From Nocardia arthritidis (lineage in GTDB: Bacteria; Actinomycetota; Actinomycetes; Mycobacteriales; Mycobacteriaceae), in contig NZ_CP046172.1 of assembly GCF_011801145.1 (NCBI RefSeq), positions 1,364,001 through 1,428,000 of the forward strand: a stretch of 64,000 bases of DNA, written 5' to 3'. This document shows positions 1-8,242 of the stretch, in pieces. The translations under genes and the position numbers were made by a program. Positions within the stretch are counted from its first letter, which is position 1. The number at the start of each line of letters is the position of its first letter. The notes beneath the pieces are model-generated. The model was not told where the DNA came from. It searched no databases and was given only the letters and a program-made list of their open reading frames with translations.

Positions 1-16
1 CGGATATCGTCCGGGT

Positions 17-430
17 ATGCGCTGCGCACAACCATGGGACCTGTTGCGGCTCGACCGGGCGTTGCGGGCCAGTTGGTCCGCCGACACCTGCTCGCCCGAT
101 GATCTGGAGCGGTCGGGCTGGGATCCGGCCAATCCGGCACTAGGGCACTGTGACATTACGGCGTTGCTGGTCAACGACCTTTTCGGCGGTGAGCTCGTGG
201 TTGGTGAGGTCTATCTGAGCGGGGTGCAGCGCGGCTTCCACTGGTGGAACCGGCTGCCCAGCGGTATCGAATTCGATCTGACGCGCGAGCAGTTCCGGCT
301 AGGCGAGATCGTCAAGGGGGCTGACGCCGTCGAGCGCCCGAAGGGGCCGACCCGGCACCGGTGGGCGGAGTATCTGCGGCTGCGTCAGCGAGTGAGCAAG
401 CATTTGGGCCCGCTGCCCGAACCCATCTAG
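17..430 (+). CDS. YunG-like hypothetical protein
   Basis: A 137-residue protein of unknown biochemical role. It shows the features I associate with the YunG-like family: a Leu-rich start followed by SWSADTC, then NPALGHCDITALLVNDLFGG around residues 37-56, HWWNRLPSG near 74 and a DLTREQF block near 87. I see no signal peptide or membrane segment. The ATG is only 16 bases from the window edge, so a more upstream start cannot be excluded. The gene ends before a repeat-bearing spacer and is convergent with the MFS gene. Family assignment is from pattern memory; function is unknown. Confidence 0.6.
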   Translation: MRCAQPWDLLRLDRALRASWSADTCSPDDLERSGWDPANPALGHCDITALLVNDLFGGELVVGEVYLSGVQRGFHWWNRLPSGIEFDLTREQFRLGEIVKGADAVERPKGPTRHRWAEYLRLRQRVSKHLGPLPEPI

Positions 431-443
431 GCGAGAGGTACCC

Positions 444-585
444 GGCCCGGTGCGGGCTGAGGTTCTTCCGGCAGAACCCATTTGGCGAGTGCCTCGCACC
501 GGAGCTCGGCCCAGTGCGGACTGAGGTCGGACTTCGTCCGGCAGTGCCGATTACGGGAGAGGAATTCGGCCCGGTGCGGGCTGAG
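444..585. repeat. Three imperfect 18-bp direct repeats
   Basis: An 18-bp unit of the form GGCCCGGTGCGGGCTGAG occurs at 444-461, at 508-525 (two mismatches) and at 568-585 (exact), spaced 64 and 60 bases apart. Some flanking sequence is also loosely repeated. The spacer between the two convergent genes holds nothing else I recognise apart from the hairpin at 627-657. Confidence 0.6.
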
Positions 586-626
586 TCCGACAGAGCCCAT
601 TGACGAGGGTCTCGCACCCGAACTCG

Positions 627-657
627 ATGGCCCGGAGTCGTTGGGACTCCGGGCCAT
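627..657. terminator. Bidirectional hairpin terminator
   Basis: A perfect 13-bp inverted repeat (627-639 with 645-657) with a 5-base loop lies between two convergent genes. There is no long T tract, as is common in high-GC actinobacteria. It could stop transcription from both sides. Confidence 0.7.
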
Positions 658-696
658 TGGCGTCGCGGGCAGGGAAAGGGGCGAATTCCGGATGAG

Positions 697-1902
697 CTAA
701 ATCCGGGATTGCGTTGCACCGACCAGTTTTTCGGCCGGGATCACCGAATCCCGTGCGGCGGTGGACCGTTCCAGCCTGCTGGAGATCACGGCCAGTCCCA
801 GCGCGACCGCGACCAACCCGACGCCGACCCAATTCGGTGCGGTGTAATCGAATCCGGCCGCGATCACCAAGCCGCCGAGCCAGGCCGAGATGGCGTTGCC
901 GAGATTGAACGCACCGATATTGAGTGCCGAGGCCAGGGTCGGTGCGGCGGCGGACTGGTCGAGCACTCGCTTCTGCAGCGGCGGTACGGTCGCGAAACCC
1001 AGTGCGCCGATGAGGATTACGGTGATGGCGGCGGCCGGTTTGCTGTGTGCGGTGACGGTGAACAGCGCCAGTGCCAACCCGAGCCCGGCCAGGCTTCCGT
1101 AGAGCATTCGCATGAGGTGTTTGTCCGCGTATTTGCCGCCGATCAGGTTGCCGAGGAAGAAGCCGACGCCGAACAGCACGAGCAGCCAGGTGACCGAACT
1201 CTCCGCGTATCCGGTGACCTCGGTCATCATCGGCGCCAGGTAGGTGATGGCCGCGAAGACACCGCCGAAGCCGAGCACCGTCATCGCCATGGCGAGCAGG
1301 ACCTGCGGATTGCCGAGCACGGCAAGTTCGTGCCGCAGCCGGGCATCGCGCGGGGCGGGCTGATTCGGTACCAGCGCGGCGACGCCGACGAGCGCGGCCA
1401 GGCCGACCAGCGCGACGAGCAGGAAGGTGACCCGCCAGCCGAACTGCTGGCCGAGCAGGGTGCCGAGGGGTACGCCGATGACGGTCGCGACGGCGAGCCC
1501 GGTGAACATCAGCGAGATCGCCTTGGCTCGGCGGTCCGGCGGGACCAGGCTGCCCACGACCACCGAGCCGATGCCGAAGAAGGCGCCGTGCGCCATCGAC
1601 GCGACGATGCGCCCGGTCAGCATGAGCCCGAAAGCCGGTGCGACGGCTGACAATACGTTTCCCGCGATGAGCAGTCCCATGCTGGCGAGCAGCATGCGCT
1701 TGCGCGCGATCCTGGTGCCGATGCCGGTGGTGATGGGCGCGCCGACCAGCACGCCGAGCGCGTAACCGGTGACCAGCAGTCCCGCGGTGGGGATGGATAC
1801 GGCGTAGGTGTCCGCGATATCCGGCAGCAGGCCGACGACGACGAATTCGGTGGTGCCGATGGCGAACGCCCCCAGTGCCAGGGCGAGGAGTGCGAGCGGC
1901 AT
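697..1902 (-). CDS. MFS transporter, AraJ/DHA1-like
   Basis: A 401-residue inner-membrane transporter of the major facilitator superfamily, probably a proton-driven drug or sugar exporter. It is almost entirely hydrophobic with about twelve segments. It opens with ALGAFAIGTTEFVVVGLLPD, typical of AraJ/YdhP-type DHA1 carriers, and has the loop 2-3 signature around GTRIARKR. I chose the ATG at 1902 because GGAGG lies 8 bases before it; the ATG 15 bases upstream lacks a ribosome-binding site. It is divergent from the MarR gene at 2016, which probably represses it. The substrate cannot be read from sequence. A second transporter of the same subfamily is at 60656. Confidence 0.88.
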   Translation of the reverse strand: MPLALLALALGAFAIGTTEFVVVGLLPDIADTYAVSIPTAGLLVTGYALGVLVGAPITTGIGTRIARKRMLLASMGLLIAGNVLSAVAPAFGLMLTGRIVASMAHGAFFGIGSVVVGSLVPPDRRAKAISLMFTGLAVATVIGVPLGTLLGQQFGWRVTFLLVALVGLAALVGVAALVPNQPAPRDARLRHELAVLGNPQVLLAMAMTVLGFGGVFAAITYLAPMMTEVTGYAESSVTWLLVLFGVGFFLGNLIGGKYADKHLMRMLYGSLAGLGLALALFTVTAHSKPAAAITVILIGALGFATVPPLQKRVLDQSAAAPTLASALNIGAFNLGNAISAWLGGLVIAAGFDYTAPNWVGVGLVAVALGLAVISSRLERSTAARDSVIPAEKLVGATQSRI

Positions 1903-2015
1903 GGATAAGACCTCCACATGTCATTGCGTCCGAGGTTTACAGTCGAGAACAATAATTGCGTGCGCGTGCTAATTGCAAACGCGGGCTATTTCGAATCTGG
2001 GCTATCCTGGATGGC

Positions 2016-2507
2016 ATGACCGCGGACGCCGCTCTGACCGGCCTGGCCGATGGCTGGTACGCCCTGTCGCTGCTGCACGACCGGATCGAGGCGCATATCG
2101 AGCGCGCCCTGCAGACCGGCCACAACCTGAGCGTGCGCGAGTACTCGCTGCTGGTCGTGCTGAGCCGTCAGCACGACGGGCCCGGCGGACATCTGCGGAT
2201 GAACCAGGTCGCCGAGGCCGTCGTGCTCAGCCAGAGCGCGACCACCCGCCTGGTCACCCGGCTGGAGGATCGCGGGCTGCTACAGCGCTACCTGTGCCCG
2301 GACGATCGCCGCGGGATCTACACCGACGTGACGCCCGACGGTCTCCGGCTGCTCGCCGAGGCCAGGCCGACGCACGATGCCGCACTCGCCGGCGCGCTCG
2401 GGCAGGCCGCCGCCAATCCCGGACTGGCACCGCTGGTTTCGGCGGTCGAGGCGTTGAACTCGGCCGGGTCCGGGGGAATTCGCCCGCGCGACTACCACCC
2501 GGTCTGA
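2016..2507 (+). CDS. MarR family regulator
   Basis: A 163-residue winged-helix DNA-binding protein. The recognition region is about residues 50-100: MNQVAEAVVLSQSATTRLVT followed by RLEDRGLLQRYLCPDDRRG, where the DDRRG wing is a MarR hallmark. It probably acts as a dimer and controls the divergent MFS gene and itself, relieved by a small ligand. A TATCCT box ends 7 bases before the ATG, so the transcript may be leaderless. In-frame starts further upstream (1956) would run back through that box and are less likely. The 113-base divergent spacer contains an imperfect inverted repeat, CGCGTGC/GCAAACGCG, at about 1960-1982 that could be the operator. Confidence 0.88.
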   Translation: MTADAALTGLADGWYALSLLHDRIEAHIERALQTGHNLSVREYSLLVVLSRQHDGPGGHLRMNQVAEAVVLSQSATTRLVTRLEDRGLLQRYLCPDDRRGIYTDVTPDGLRLLAEARPTHDAALAGALGQAAANPGLAPLVSAVEALNSAGSGGIRPRDYHPV

Positions 2508-2538
2508 GCTATCCGAATTCAGGTGGCGGACAGCGCGA

Positions 2539-2961
2539 TTACTGTGCCGTGACGGTGCCGCGCATCTCCGGATGCAGCGAGCACATATAGCGATAGGTCC
2601 CGGGTGCGGTGAATGTGTAACTCCACTCGCCTTTGTCGAAGATGGGGCTGTTGATACCCATGGCCTTGTCGCCGATGCCCTGCACGCTGTGTGGGAAGCG
2701 GTCGTGGAATTTCCAGGTCACCGTGTCGCCCACCTTCACCGTCAAATCGGCCGGGCTGAACTTCATATCGGCGACATCGACCGTGATCGTCGCCGGTTTC
2801 GGCGCGCCAGGCGCGGCGCTCGCCGAACTGGCCGCCGCCGTCGTCGTTTTCGCGGCCGAGCCGGAATCGCCGCCACCGCAGCCCGACAGCAACATCGTTG
2901 CCGCGACGGTGAGCGCGGCGGTGACCGGCACGAACCCAGCGCGAAGACTGACAGTTGGCAT
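2539..2961 (-). CDS. Cupredoxin-domain lipoprotein
   Basis: A 140-residue exported copper-binding protein. It has an N-terminal signal peptide ending in a lipobox (LLSGC, about residues 25-29), then an Ala/Ser-rich linker, then a plastocyanin/azurin-type domain from about residue 55 to the end. Type-1 copper ligands are visible: His in FPHSV, and Cys, His and Met in CSLHPEMRG. It should sit on the outer face of the membrane and handle electrons or copper. The ATG at 2961 is preferred; an in-frame TTG 9 bases upstream is possible, and neither has a strong ribosome-binding site. The partner redox protein is unknown. Confidence 0.85.
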   Translation of the reverse strand: MPTVSLRAGFVPVTAALTVAATMLLSGCGGGDSGSAAKTTTAAASSASAAPGAPKPATITVDVADMKFSPADLTVKVGDTVTWKFHDRFPHSVQGIGDKAMGINSPIFDKGEWSYTFTAPGTYRYMCSLHPEMRGTVTAQ

Positions 2962-3074
2962 GGTTGTCAAGCGTAGTCGGCGCCGCCGGCGAACCCGCGT
3001 CGGGCCGCGGCGACGCCGATAGTGGCGGACAATGTGACGAACGAGAGCCGAGCGACTCAGTGGAGGCGAGCGCC

Positions 3075-4517
3075 ATGTCCCAGCGGGGTTACTTCACCGC
3101 CGACGAAGTGCGGGCGGCGGAGGCCGAACTGTTCACCCGGGTGCCGGATGGCGTGCCGATGCGGCGGGCGGCGCACGGGCTGGCCACCGTGGTCGCGGGC
3201 GAATTGCGGGCGCGCACCGGCGGGGTCGCGGGGCGGTCGGTGACGCTGCTGGTCGGCTCCGGTGACAACGGGGGTGACGCCCTGTGGGCCGGTTCGATGC
3301 TGCGGCGGCGCGGTGTCGCGGTGTCCGCCGTGCTGCTGAATCCCGAGCGTGCGCATGCGAAAGGTCTTGCCGCGCTGCGTAGAACCGGCGGCCGCATCGT
3401 GGCGGAAAGCGGCACACCGGATTTGGTGATCGACGGCATCGTCGGAATCTCCGGTCGCGGCCCGCTGCGGCCGCGGGCCGCGGAACTCGTTGCCGCGCTG
3501 GATGTGCCGATCATCGCGGCGGACCTGCCGAGCGGAGTCGATCCGGATACCGGCGCGGTGTCCGGGCCAGCCGTGCGCGCGGACGTCACGGTCGCCTTCG
3601 GCGCGTACAAGCCGGTGCACGCGCTGGCCGCGCCCTACTGCGGCCGAATCGAGTTGGTGCCCATCGGTTTGCGCCTGCCCGAGCCGAATCTCGCAGCGCT
3701 GGAACCGTCCTCGATCGGCGAGTCCTGGCCGGTGCCCGGCCCCGCCGACGACAAATACACCCAGGGAGTCACCGGAATCTGTGCGGGTAGCGCCACCTAT
3801 CCGGGCGCCGCCGTGCTGTGCACCGGTGCGGCCGTCGCGGCCACCTCCGGCATGGTCCGCTACGCGGGGACCGCGGCGCATGACGTTCTCGCGCGTTTTC
3901 CGGAAGTAATTGCCGCTGAGGATGTTTCGAAAACCGGCCGGGTTCAGTCCTGGGTGTTCGGACCGGGTGCGGGAACCGATGCCGAGGCCCGCGATCGGCT
4001 GGCCGAAATCCTGGCCACCGACCTTCCGGTGGTGGTCGATGCCGACGGCCTCACCCTGCTCGCCGCCGACCCGGACCTGGTCCGCAATCGCCCGGCGCCG
4101 ACCGTATTGACCCCGCACGCAGGCGAATTCGCCCGTCTCACCGGTCGCGAGGTGGGGGCGGACCGGGTCGCCGCCGTGCGCGCCCTGGCCGAATCCTGGC
4201 AGGTCACCATCCTGCTCAAGGGCCGGGCCACGCTCGTCGCCGATCCGGGTCGAGTGGTTCACGTCAACGAGGCGGGTGGCTCGTGGGCCGCCACCGCCGG
4301 TGCGGGCGACGTCCTCTCCGGCATCATCGGCGCACTCCTCGCCGCGGGCCGACCCCCGGCCTGGTCCGCCGCGGCCGCCGCCCGCGTCCACGCGCTGGCC
4401 GCGAATCTTTCGGCCCACGAGGAGTTTTCGGCCGGTGCACCGACCTCCGCCGCCCCGCTGCTCGAACACATCCGCCCCGCCATCCGGGTACTGCGTACCC
4501 TGGCCACGGCAGGCTGA
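3075..4517 (+). CDS. nnr: Bifunctional NAD(P)H-hydrate epimerase / ADP-dependent dehydratase
   Basis: A 480-residue enzyme that repairs damaged NAD(P)HX. The N-terminal YjeF-type half (about residues 1-215) epimerises the hydrate and carries GSGDNGGDALW near residue 57 and the substrate-site stretch DLPSGVDPDTG. The C-terminal ribokinase-like half (about 225-480) is the ADP-dependent dehydratase, with the catalytic-site sequence TAGAGDVLSGIIGAL near residue 412. The ATG at 3075 has GGAGG 9 bases upstream; the longer upstream frame has none. Length and domain order match the fused bacterial Nnr family. In M. tuberculosis the gene also lies near alr. Confidence 0.93.
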   Translation: MSQRGYFTADEVRAAEAELFTRVPDGVPMRRAAHGLATVVAGELRARTGGVAGRSVTLLVGSGDNGGDALWAGSMLRRRGVAVSAVLLNPERAHAKGLAALRRTGGRIVAESGTPDLVIDGIVGISGRGPLRPRAAELVAALDVPIIAADLPSGVDPDTGAVSGPAVRADVTVAFGAYKPVHALAAPYCGRIELVPIGLRLPEPNLAALEPSSIGESWPVPGPADDKYTQGVTGICAGSATYPGAAVLCTGAAVAATSGMVRYAGTAAHDVLARFPEVIAAEDVSKTGRVQSWVFGPGAGTDAEARDRLAEILATDLPVVVDADGLTLLAADPDLVRNRPAPTVLTPHAGEFARLTGREVGADRVAAVRALAESWQVTILLKGRATLVADPGRVVHVNEAGGSWAATAGAGDVLSGIIGALLAAGRPPAWSAAAAARVHALAANLSAHEEFSAGAPTSAAPLLEHIRPAIRVLRTLATAG

Positions 4518-4633
4518 ATCCGGTGGCGCTGGTCGCCCGCATTCGCTGGCCGTCGCGGGCTGATCAGCGCTGCACCGGTTTTCGATCAAGGTTGCGAATT
4601 CGTTTGTACGCGAACGCTGCTCATCGACCAGCC

Positions 4634-4960
4634 CTACGAATGCGATTCTCGTTCGCCCTCCGCCTGAAGAAGTTCCAGTAGCCCCGGGAATCGGGCCGCG
4701 ACCTCGGCGCGGCGCAGCTGGGCCATATTGCTGTTGCCGCGGTTGACCTGACGGATGAGACCCGCGGTGCGCAGGGTCCGGAAGTGGTGGGTCAGTGTGG
4801 CCTTCGAGACCGGCAGGTCGAAGGAGACGCAGGTGCGTTCGGTGCCGTCCGGCTCGGCGAGCAGGGCCACGATCACGCGTCTGCGATGGCGATCGGCAAG
4901 TGCGGCGAGGACCGTGCCCAGGTCCATCTGCTCGGGGGTCGGCTCGTCGATATCGGGCAA
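4634..4960 (-). CDS. ArsR family winged-helix regulator
   Basis: A 108-residue HTH repressor. The DNA-binding core is DLPVSKATLTHHFRTLRTAG around residues 48-67, followed by the wing RQVNRGNSNMAQLRR. No cysteine metal site of the classic ArsR type is visible, so the ligand is unknown. Translation probably begins at TTG 4960, since GAGAGG lies 5 bases before it; an ATG 33 bases inside is the alternative. It is divergent from the monooxygenase at 5027, and the shared spacer has two AGGTA/TACCT inverted repeats. The arrangement suggests it represses that gene and itself. Confidence 0.85.
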   Translation of the reverse strand: MPDIDEPTPEQMDLGTVLAALADRHRRRVIVALLAEPDGTERTCVSFDLPVSKATLTHHFRTLRTAGLIRQVNRGNSNMAQLRRAEVAARFPGLLELLQAEGERESHS

Positions 4961-4975
4961 GGCGGCCTCTCACGT

Positions 4976-5038
4976 AGGTACGATTTGCTTCTTACCTCAG
5001 ATCGGCCTAGCGTCCGAGGTATGGAAATGATCATACCT
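4976..5038. promoter_or_regulatory. Paired AGGTA-TACCT operator sites
   Basis: Two inverted repeats lie in the divergent spacer. AGGTA at 4976-4980 pairs with TACCT at 4993-4997, and AGGTAT at 5017-5022 pairs with ATACCT at 5033-5038. The second straddles the start codon of the monooxygenase gene. The shared half-site suggests one regulator, most simply the adjacent ArsR protein. Confidence 0.55.
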
Positions 5039-5365
5039 AATCTCGACAATATTCCATTCGCGCTGGTCGGGGTCGCGCGTGCGAAACCGGAACGCGCGGC
5101 CGAACTGCGCGAGCTGCTGCTGTCGTTCGTCGCGCCGACCCGCGAGGAGGACGGCGCGCTCGAATATCACTGCCACGAGGACAGCGCCGAGCCGGGCAAT
5201 TTCGTGTTCTACGAGGTGTGGCGGTCGAAGGCGGACCTGGACCGGCACCTCGAACTGCCGCATATGCGGGAGTTCCTGGCGCGCCGGATGGACTATCTGG
5301 AGCGCGACTTCGACATCAAATTCCTGACGATGCACAGCCCCTATCCGCGACCGATCAATGCCTGA
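5027..5365 (+). CDS. Antibiotic-biosynthesis-monooxygenase (ABM) domain protein
   Basis: A 112-residue single-domain ferredoxin-like protein of the ABM/YgiN type. It shows the pattern FALVGVARAKPERAAELREL at the start, then EDGALEYHCHED, FVFYEVWRSKADLDRH and HMREFL. Such proteins act as cofactor-free monooxygenases on quinone-like or other small aromatics, usually as dimers. The start is either ATG 5027 (GAGG 7 bases upstream) or ATG 5021. It lies opposite an ArsR gene with likely operators between, so it is probably inducible. The substrate is unknown. Confidence 0.82.
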   Translation: MIIPNLDNIPFALVGVARAKPERAAELRELLLSFVAPTREEDGALEYHCHEDSAEPGNFVFYEVWRSKADLDRHLELPHMREFLARRMDYLERDFDIKFLTMHSPYPRPINA

Positions 5366-5433
5366 CGGCCGCAGCTCACCGACCCGGAACGAGAGCACGA
5401 GCGGATAACGCGCTCGCCGGACCACGGTCCAGG

Positions 5434-6624
5434 ATGGCAGGATCAACAAGCGTGAATGCGCAAGTGGAGACGGTCATCGATCTGGAAGCCATCGCCCATA
5501 ACGTGCGGGTCCTGCGTGCATACGCCGGTGACGCCGCCGTGATGGCGGTGGTCAAGGCGGACGGCTACAACCACGGCGCAGTCGAGGTGGCCCGAGCAGC
5601 CGTCGCGGCAGGGGCCGCCGAAATCGGTGTCACCACCATCGACGAAGCCCTCCAGCTGCGCGCGGCCGGGCTCACCGTGCCGATTCTGTCCTGGCTGAAC
5701 GGATCTCACGCCGACTACGCCGCCGCGGTCACCGCCGATATCGAAATCGGGGTGTCCTCCGTCGCGGGGCTCCGGTCCGTCGAACGGGGTGCGCGGGAAG
5801 CGGGGCAGACCGCGACGGTGACGCTGAAGGTGGACACCGGACTCAACCGCAACGGCGTACCACCGCACGAACTCCCAGAGCTCCTCCCCGCGCTGCGGAA
5901 CCTGGTCGACGAACAGGTGGTGCGGTTCCGCGCCGTCTTCTCCCACCTCGCCCGCGCCGACGAACCGAACCATCCGGCCAACGACCGCCAGCGCGACCGG
6001 TTCCTCGACGCCATCGCCGCGGCGAAGGAGCACGGCCTGGAACCGGAACTGGTGCATCTGGCCAACTCCCCGGCCACACTGCTGCGACCCGATCTGGCCT
6101 TCGATATGGTCCGCCCCGGCATCGCCATGTACGGGTTGAACCCGGTGCCGGACCTCGTCGACGCGGATCTGCGGCCGGCGATGACCTTCCAGGCGCGGGT
6201 CGCCCTGGTCAAGCGGGTCGCGGCGGGGGAGGGCGTCTCGTACGGCCACGAATGGGTGGCGCCGCACGACACCACCGTCGCACTCATACCGGCCGGTTAC
6301 GCCGACGGCGTCTTCCGCTCGCTCGGCGGCCGCTTCGAGGTGCTGCTCGGCGGTGTGCCGCGCCCGAGCGTCGGCCGGATTTGTATGGACCAGTTCGTCG
6401 TCGACCTCGGCGACAATGCCGAGGGCGTCCAAGAGGGCGATATCGCGGTGCTGTTCGGCGGCGGTCCCGGCGAACCGCGGGCCCAGGATTGGGCCGACCG
6501 GCTCGGCACCATCCATTACGAGATCGTCTGCGCGCCACACAGCCGGGTGGTCCGGCGGCATGTCGGCGGAGCCGAACTCACCCACCCCCGATCGGCTCCA
6601 CCTCCCCCTGCGAGCACCCGATGA
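5434..6624 (+). CDS. alr: Alanine racemase
   Basis: A 396-residue PLP enzyme that makes D-alanine for peptidoglycan. The PLP lysine is K41 in AVVKADGYNHG. The catalytic tyrosine is in GVSYGHEW near residue 271, and the active-site block GRICMDQFVVDLGD follows near 315. The N-terminal TIM barrel and C-terminal beta domain are both complete. The start is uncertain: ATG 5434, or GTG 5452 with AGGA nine bases upstream. The stop overlaps the ATG of the following hydrolase as ATGA, so the genes are translationally coupled. The neighbourhood alr-hydrolase-tsaE-tsaB-rimI-tsaD matches other Corynebacteriales. Confidence 0.95.
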   Translation: MAGSTSVNAQVETVIDLEAIAHNVRVLRAYAGDAAVMAVVKADGYNHGAVEVARAAVAAGAAEIGVTTIDEALQLRAAGLTVPILSWLNGSHADYAAAVTADIEIGVSSVAGLRSVERGAREAGQTATVTLKVDTGLNRNGVPPHELPELLPALRNLVDEQVVRFRAVFSHLARADEPNHPANDRQRDRFLDAIAAAKEHGLEPELVHLANSPATLLRPDLAFDMVRPGIAMYGLNPVPDLVDADLRPAMTFQARVALVKRVAAGEGVSYGHEWVAPHDTTVALIPAGYADGVFRSLGGRFEVLLGGVPRPSVGRICMDQFVVDLGDNAEGVQEGDIAVLFGGGPGEPRAQDWADRLGTIHYEIVCAPHSRVVRRHVGGAELTHPRSAPPPPASTR

Positions 6625-7712
6625 CCCGACGGACCCGCGTGGCGGTGCAGGGCGGGCTGGCCACGGCGGGCGTCGTCGCCGCGCTGGCCGGGGTGCACGC
6701 CCTGCGCCGCGCGGGTGCGCATGTGCTGTGGCCCGCCCGGCGTGACGAATATCGCGACGAGGACTTCGGGCTCATCGAGGCCGATCGCTCCGGCACCGTC
6801 ACCACCGCCGACGGTGTCGAGCTCGCCACCAGGGAATGCGGCCCTGCCGATGCGCCCGTCACGGTGATATTCGTCCACGGTTTCTGTAACACCATGGAGT
6901 CCTTCCACTTTCAGCGTCGCGATCTCGAAAAGCGCTGGGGCCCAAGGGTGCGGCTGGTGCTGTTCGATCTGCGCGGGCACGGCCGATCCGGCACGCCGAG
7001 CACCGAGAGCTGCACCGTCGCACAGCTCGGCCGCGACCTGGTCGCCGTGTTGGAGGCCGCCGTACCGACCGGACGCGTTGTGCTGGTTGGGCATTCGCTC
7101 GGCGGGATGGCGGTGCTCGCGGCCGCCGCGCAATTCGCCGACCTGTTCGCCGCCAGGGTGATCGGGGTCGGACTGCTGTCGACGGCCGCCGCCGAGGTCA
7201 CCGCCGCGGGCATCACCCAGCTGCTGCGCAGCCCGGCCATCGACGGATTCCGGCTGGCCGTGCACACCGCACCCGCGCTGGTGCAGGCCGGACGCAGTAC
7301 GGCGCGACATGTGATCACGCCCATCCTGCACGTCAGCTCGTATCACGGTCCGGTGAGCCCGACGCTGTCCCGCTTCACCACGCACATGATCGATCGCACA
7401 CCCGTGGAAACCATCGTGAAGTTCCTGAAGGCGATCGAACTGCACGATGAATCCGCGGCGCTGCCGACCTTGGCGAATACACCGGTGCTCGTGATCGGCG
7501 GCATGCACGATCTGGTCATCCCGTTCCGCAACTCCCGCGCGCTGGCCGCCGCCCTGCCGAACAGCGAGCTGATCCGGCTCGCCGAGGCGGCGCACATGGC
7601 GCATCTGCAGTTCCCGGATATCGTCAATGCCGCGCTCGACCGGCTGCTGGTCCGGGCGGGCGCGATCGAACCGGAAGGGCGCCAGCAGGAATCGGAGGTG
7701 GTGGGTGGCTGA
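6621..7712 (+). CDS. Alpha/beta-hydrolase fold protein
   Basis: A 363-residue hydrolase-fold protein with an N-terminal membrane-anchor or signal-like segment (GGLATAGVVAALAGV, residues 11-25). The oxyanion region is VIFVHGFCNT, the nucleophile elbow is VGHSLGG with serine near residue 158, the acid is in GGMHDLVIP and the base is His in EAAHMAH. It probably cleaves an ester or lipid at the cell envelope, but the substrate cannot be deduced. The ATGA overlap with alr and an 8-base overlap with tsaE place it in the same transcript. Confidence 0.88.
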   Translation: MTRRTRVAVQGGLATAGVVAALAGVHALRRAGAHVLWPARRDEYRDEDFGLIEADRSGTVTTADGVELATRECGPADAPVTVIFVHGFCNTMESFHFQRRDLEKRWGPRVRLVLFDLRGHGRSGTPSTESCTVAQLGRDLVAVLEAAVPTGRVVLVGHSLGGMAVLAAAAQFADLFAARVIGVGLLSTAAAEVTAAGITQLLRSPAIDGFRLAVHTAPALVQAGRSTARHVITPILHVSSYHGPVSPTLSRFTTHMIDRTPVETIVKFLKAIELHDESAALPTLANTPVLVIGGMHDLVIPFRNSRALAAALPNSELIRLAEAAHMAHLQFPDIVNAALDRLLVRAGAIEPEGRQQESEVVGG

Positions 7713-8157
7713 GCGACAGGAGCGCGTCCTGCCGACCGTCGAGGATACGGAGGCGCTGGGCCGCGAGTTGGCCGCCGGACTGCGCGCGGGCGATCTGGTG
7801 GTGCTCGACGGACCGCTCGGCGCGGGCAAGACGGCGCTGACCCGAGGTATCGCAGCCGGGCTCGGCGTGCAGGGCCGCGTGAGTTCGCCCACGTTCATCA
7901 TCGCCCGCCAGCACCGTGCCGGGCAGCGAGACGGTGCGGACCCGGTGCCCCTGGTGCACGTCGACGCGTACCGGCTCAGCGGCGACCTGGACGAGTTGGA
8001 CGCGCTGGATCTGGACACCGACCTGAATCAGGCTGTGGTGGTTGTGGAATGGGGTCGCGGCGTCGTCGAACATCTCACCGACCGGCACCTGCGGGTGCTG
8101 CTCTCGCGGGAACCCGATTCCGAGGTGCGCACCGCCGTCTGGGAATGGGTGGACTGA
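7705..8157 (+). CDS. tsaE: tRNA t6A biosynthesis ATPase TsaE
   Basis: A 150-residue P-loop ATPase that works with TsaB and TsaD to transfer threonylcarbamoyl to A37 of ANN-decoding tRNAs. The Walker A motif is GPLGAGKTALTRG near residue 37. SSPTFIIA is a typical following switch segment, and the acidic VHVDAYRL block follows. The start is GTG 7705, with GGAGG 6 bases upstream inside the preceding gene. The gene for the fourth component (TsaC) is not in this window. Confidence 0.93.
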   Translation: MAERQERVLPTVEDTEALGRELAAGLRAGDLVVLDGPLGAGKTALTRGIAAGLGVQGRVSSPTFIIARQHRAGQRDGADPVPLVHVDAYRLSGDLDELDALDLDTDLNQAVVVVEWGRGVVEHLTDRHLRVLLSREPDSEVRTAVWEWVD

Positions 8158-8242
8158 GCTCCGCCCCGGGCGGCAGGCGCTTGCCGCCGACGGGGTGGGT
8201 AAACTCCTTGCGCAGCTACCACCCGGTATCGTTGGGGCAATC

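Noticed and set aside
551..1924. Long reading frame overlapping the MFS gene on the same strand
   Set aside because: It is Arg/His-rich with no domain and lies in another frame of a clear transporter; a high-GC shadow.
3057..4973. 638-codon minus-strand frame opposite nnr
   Set aside because: Composition is typical of antisense high-GC frames, and the plus strand encodes a clear enzyme.
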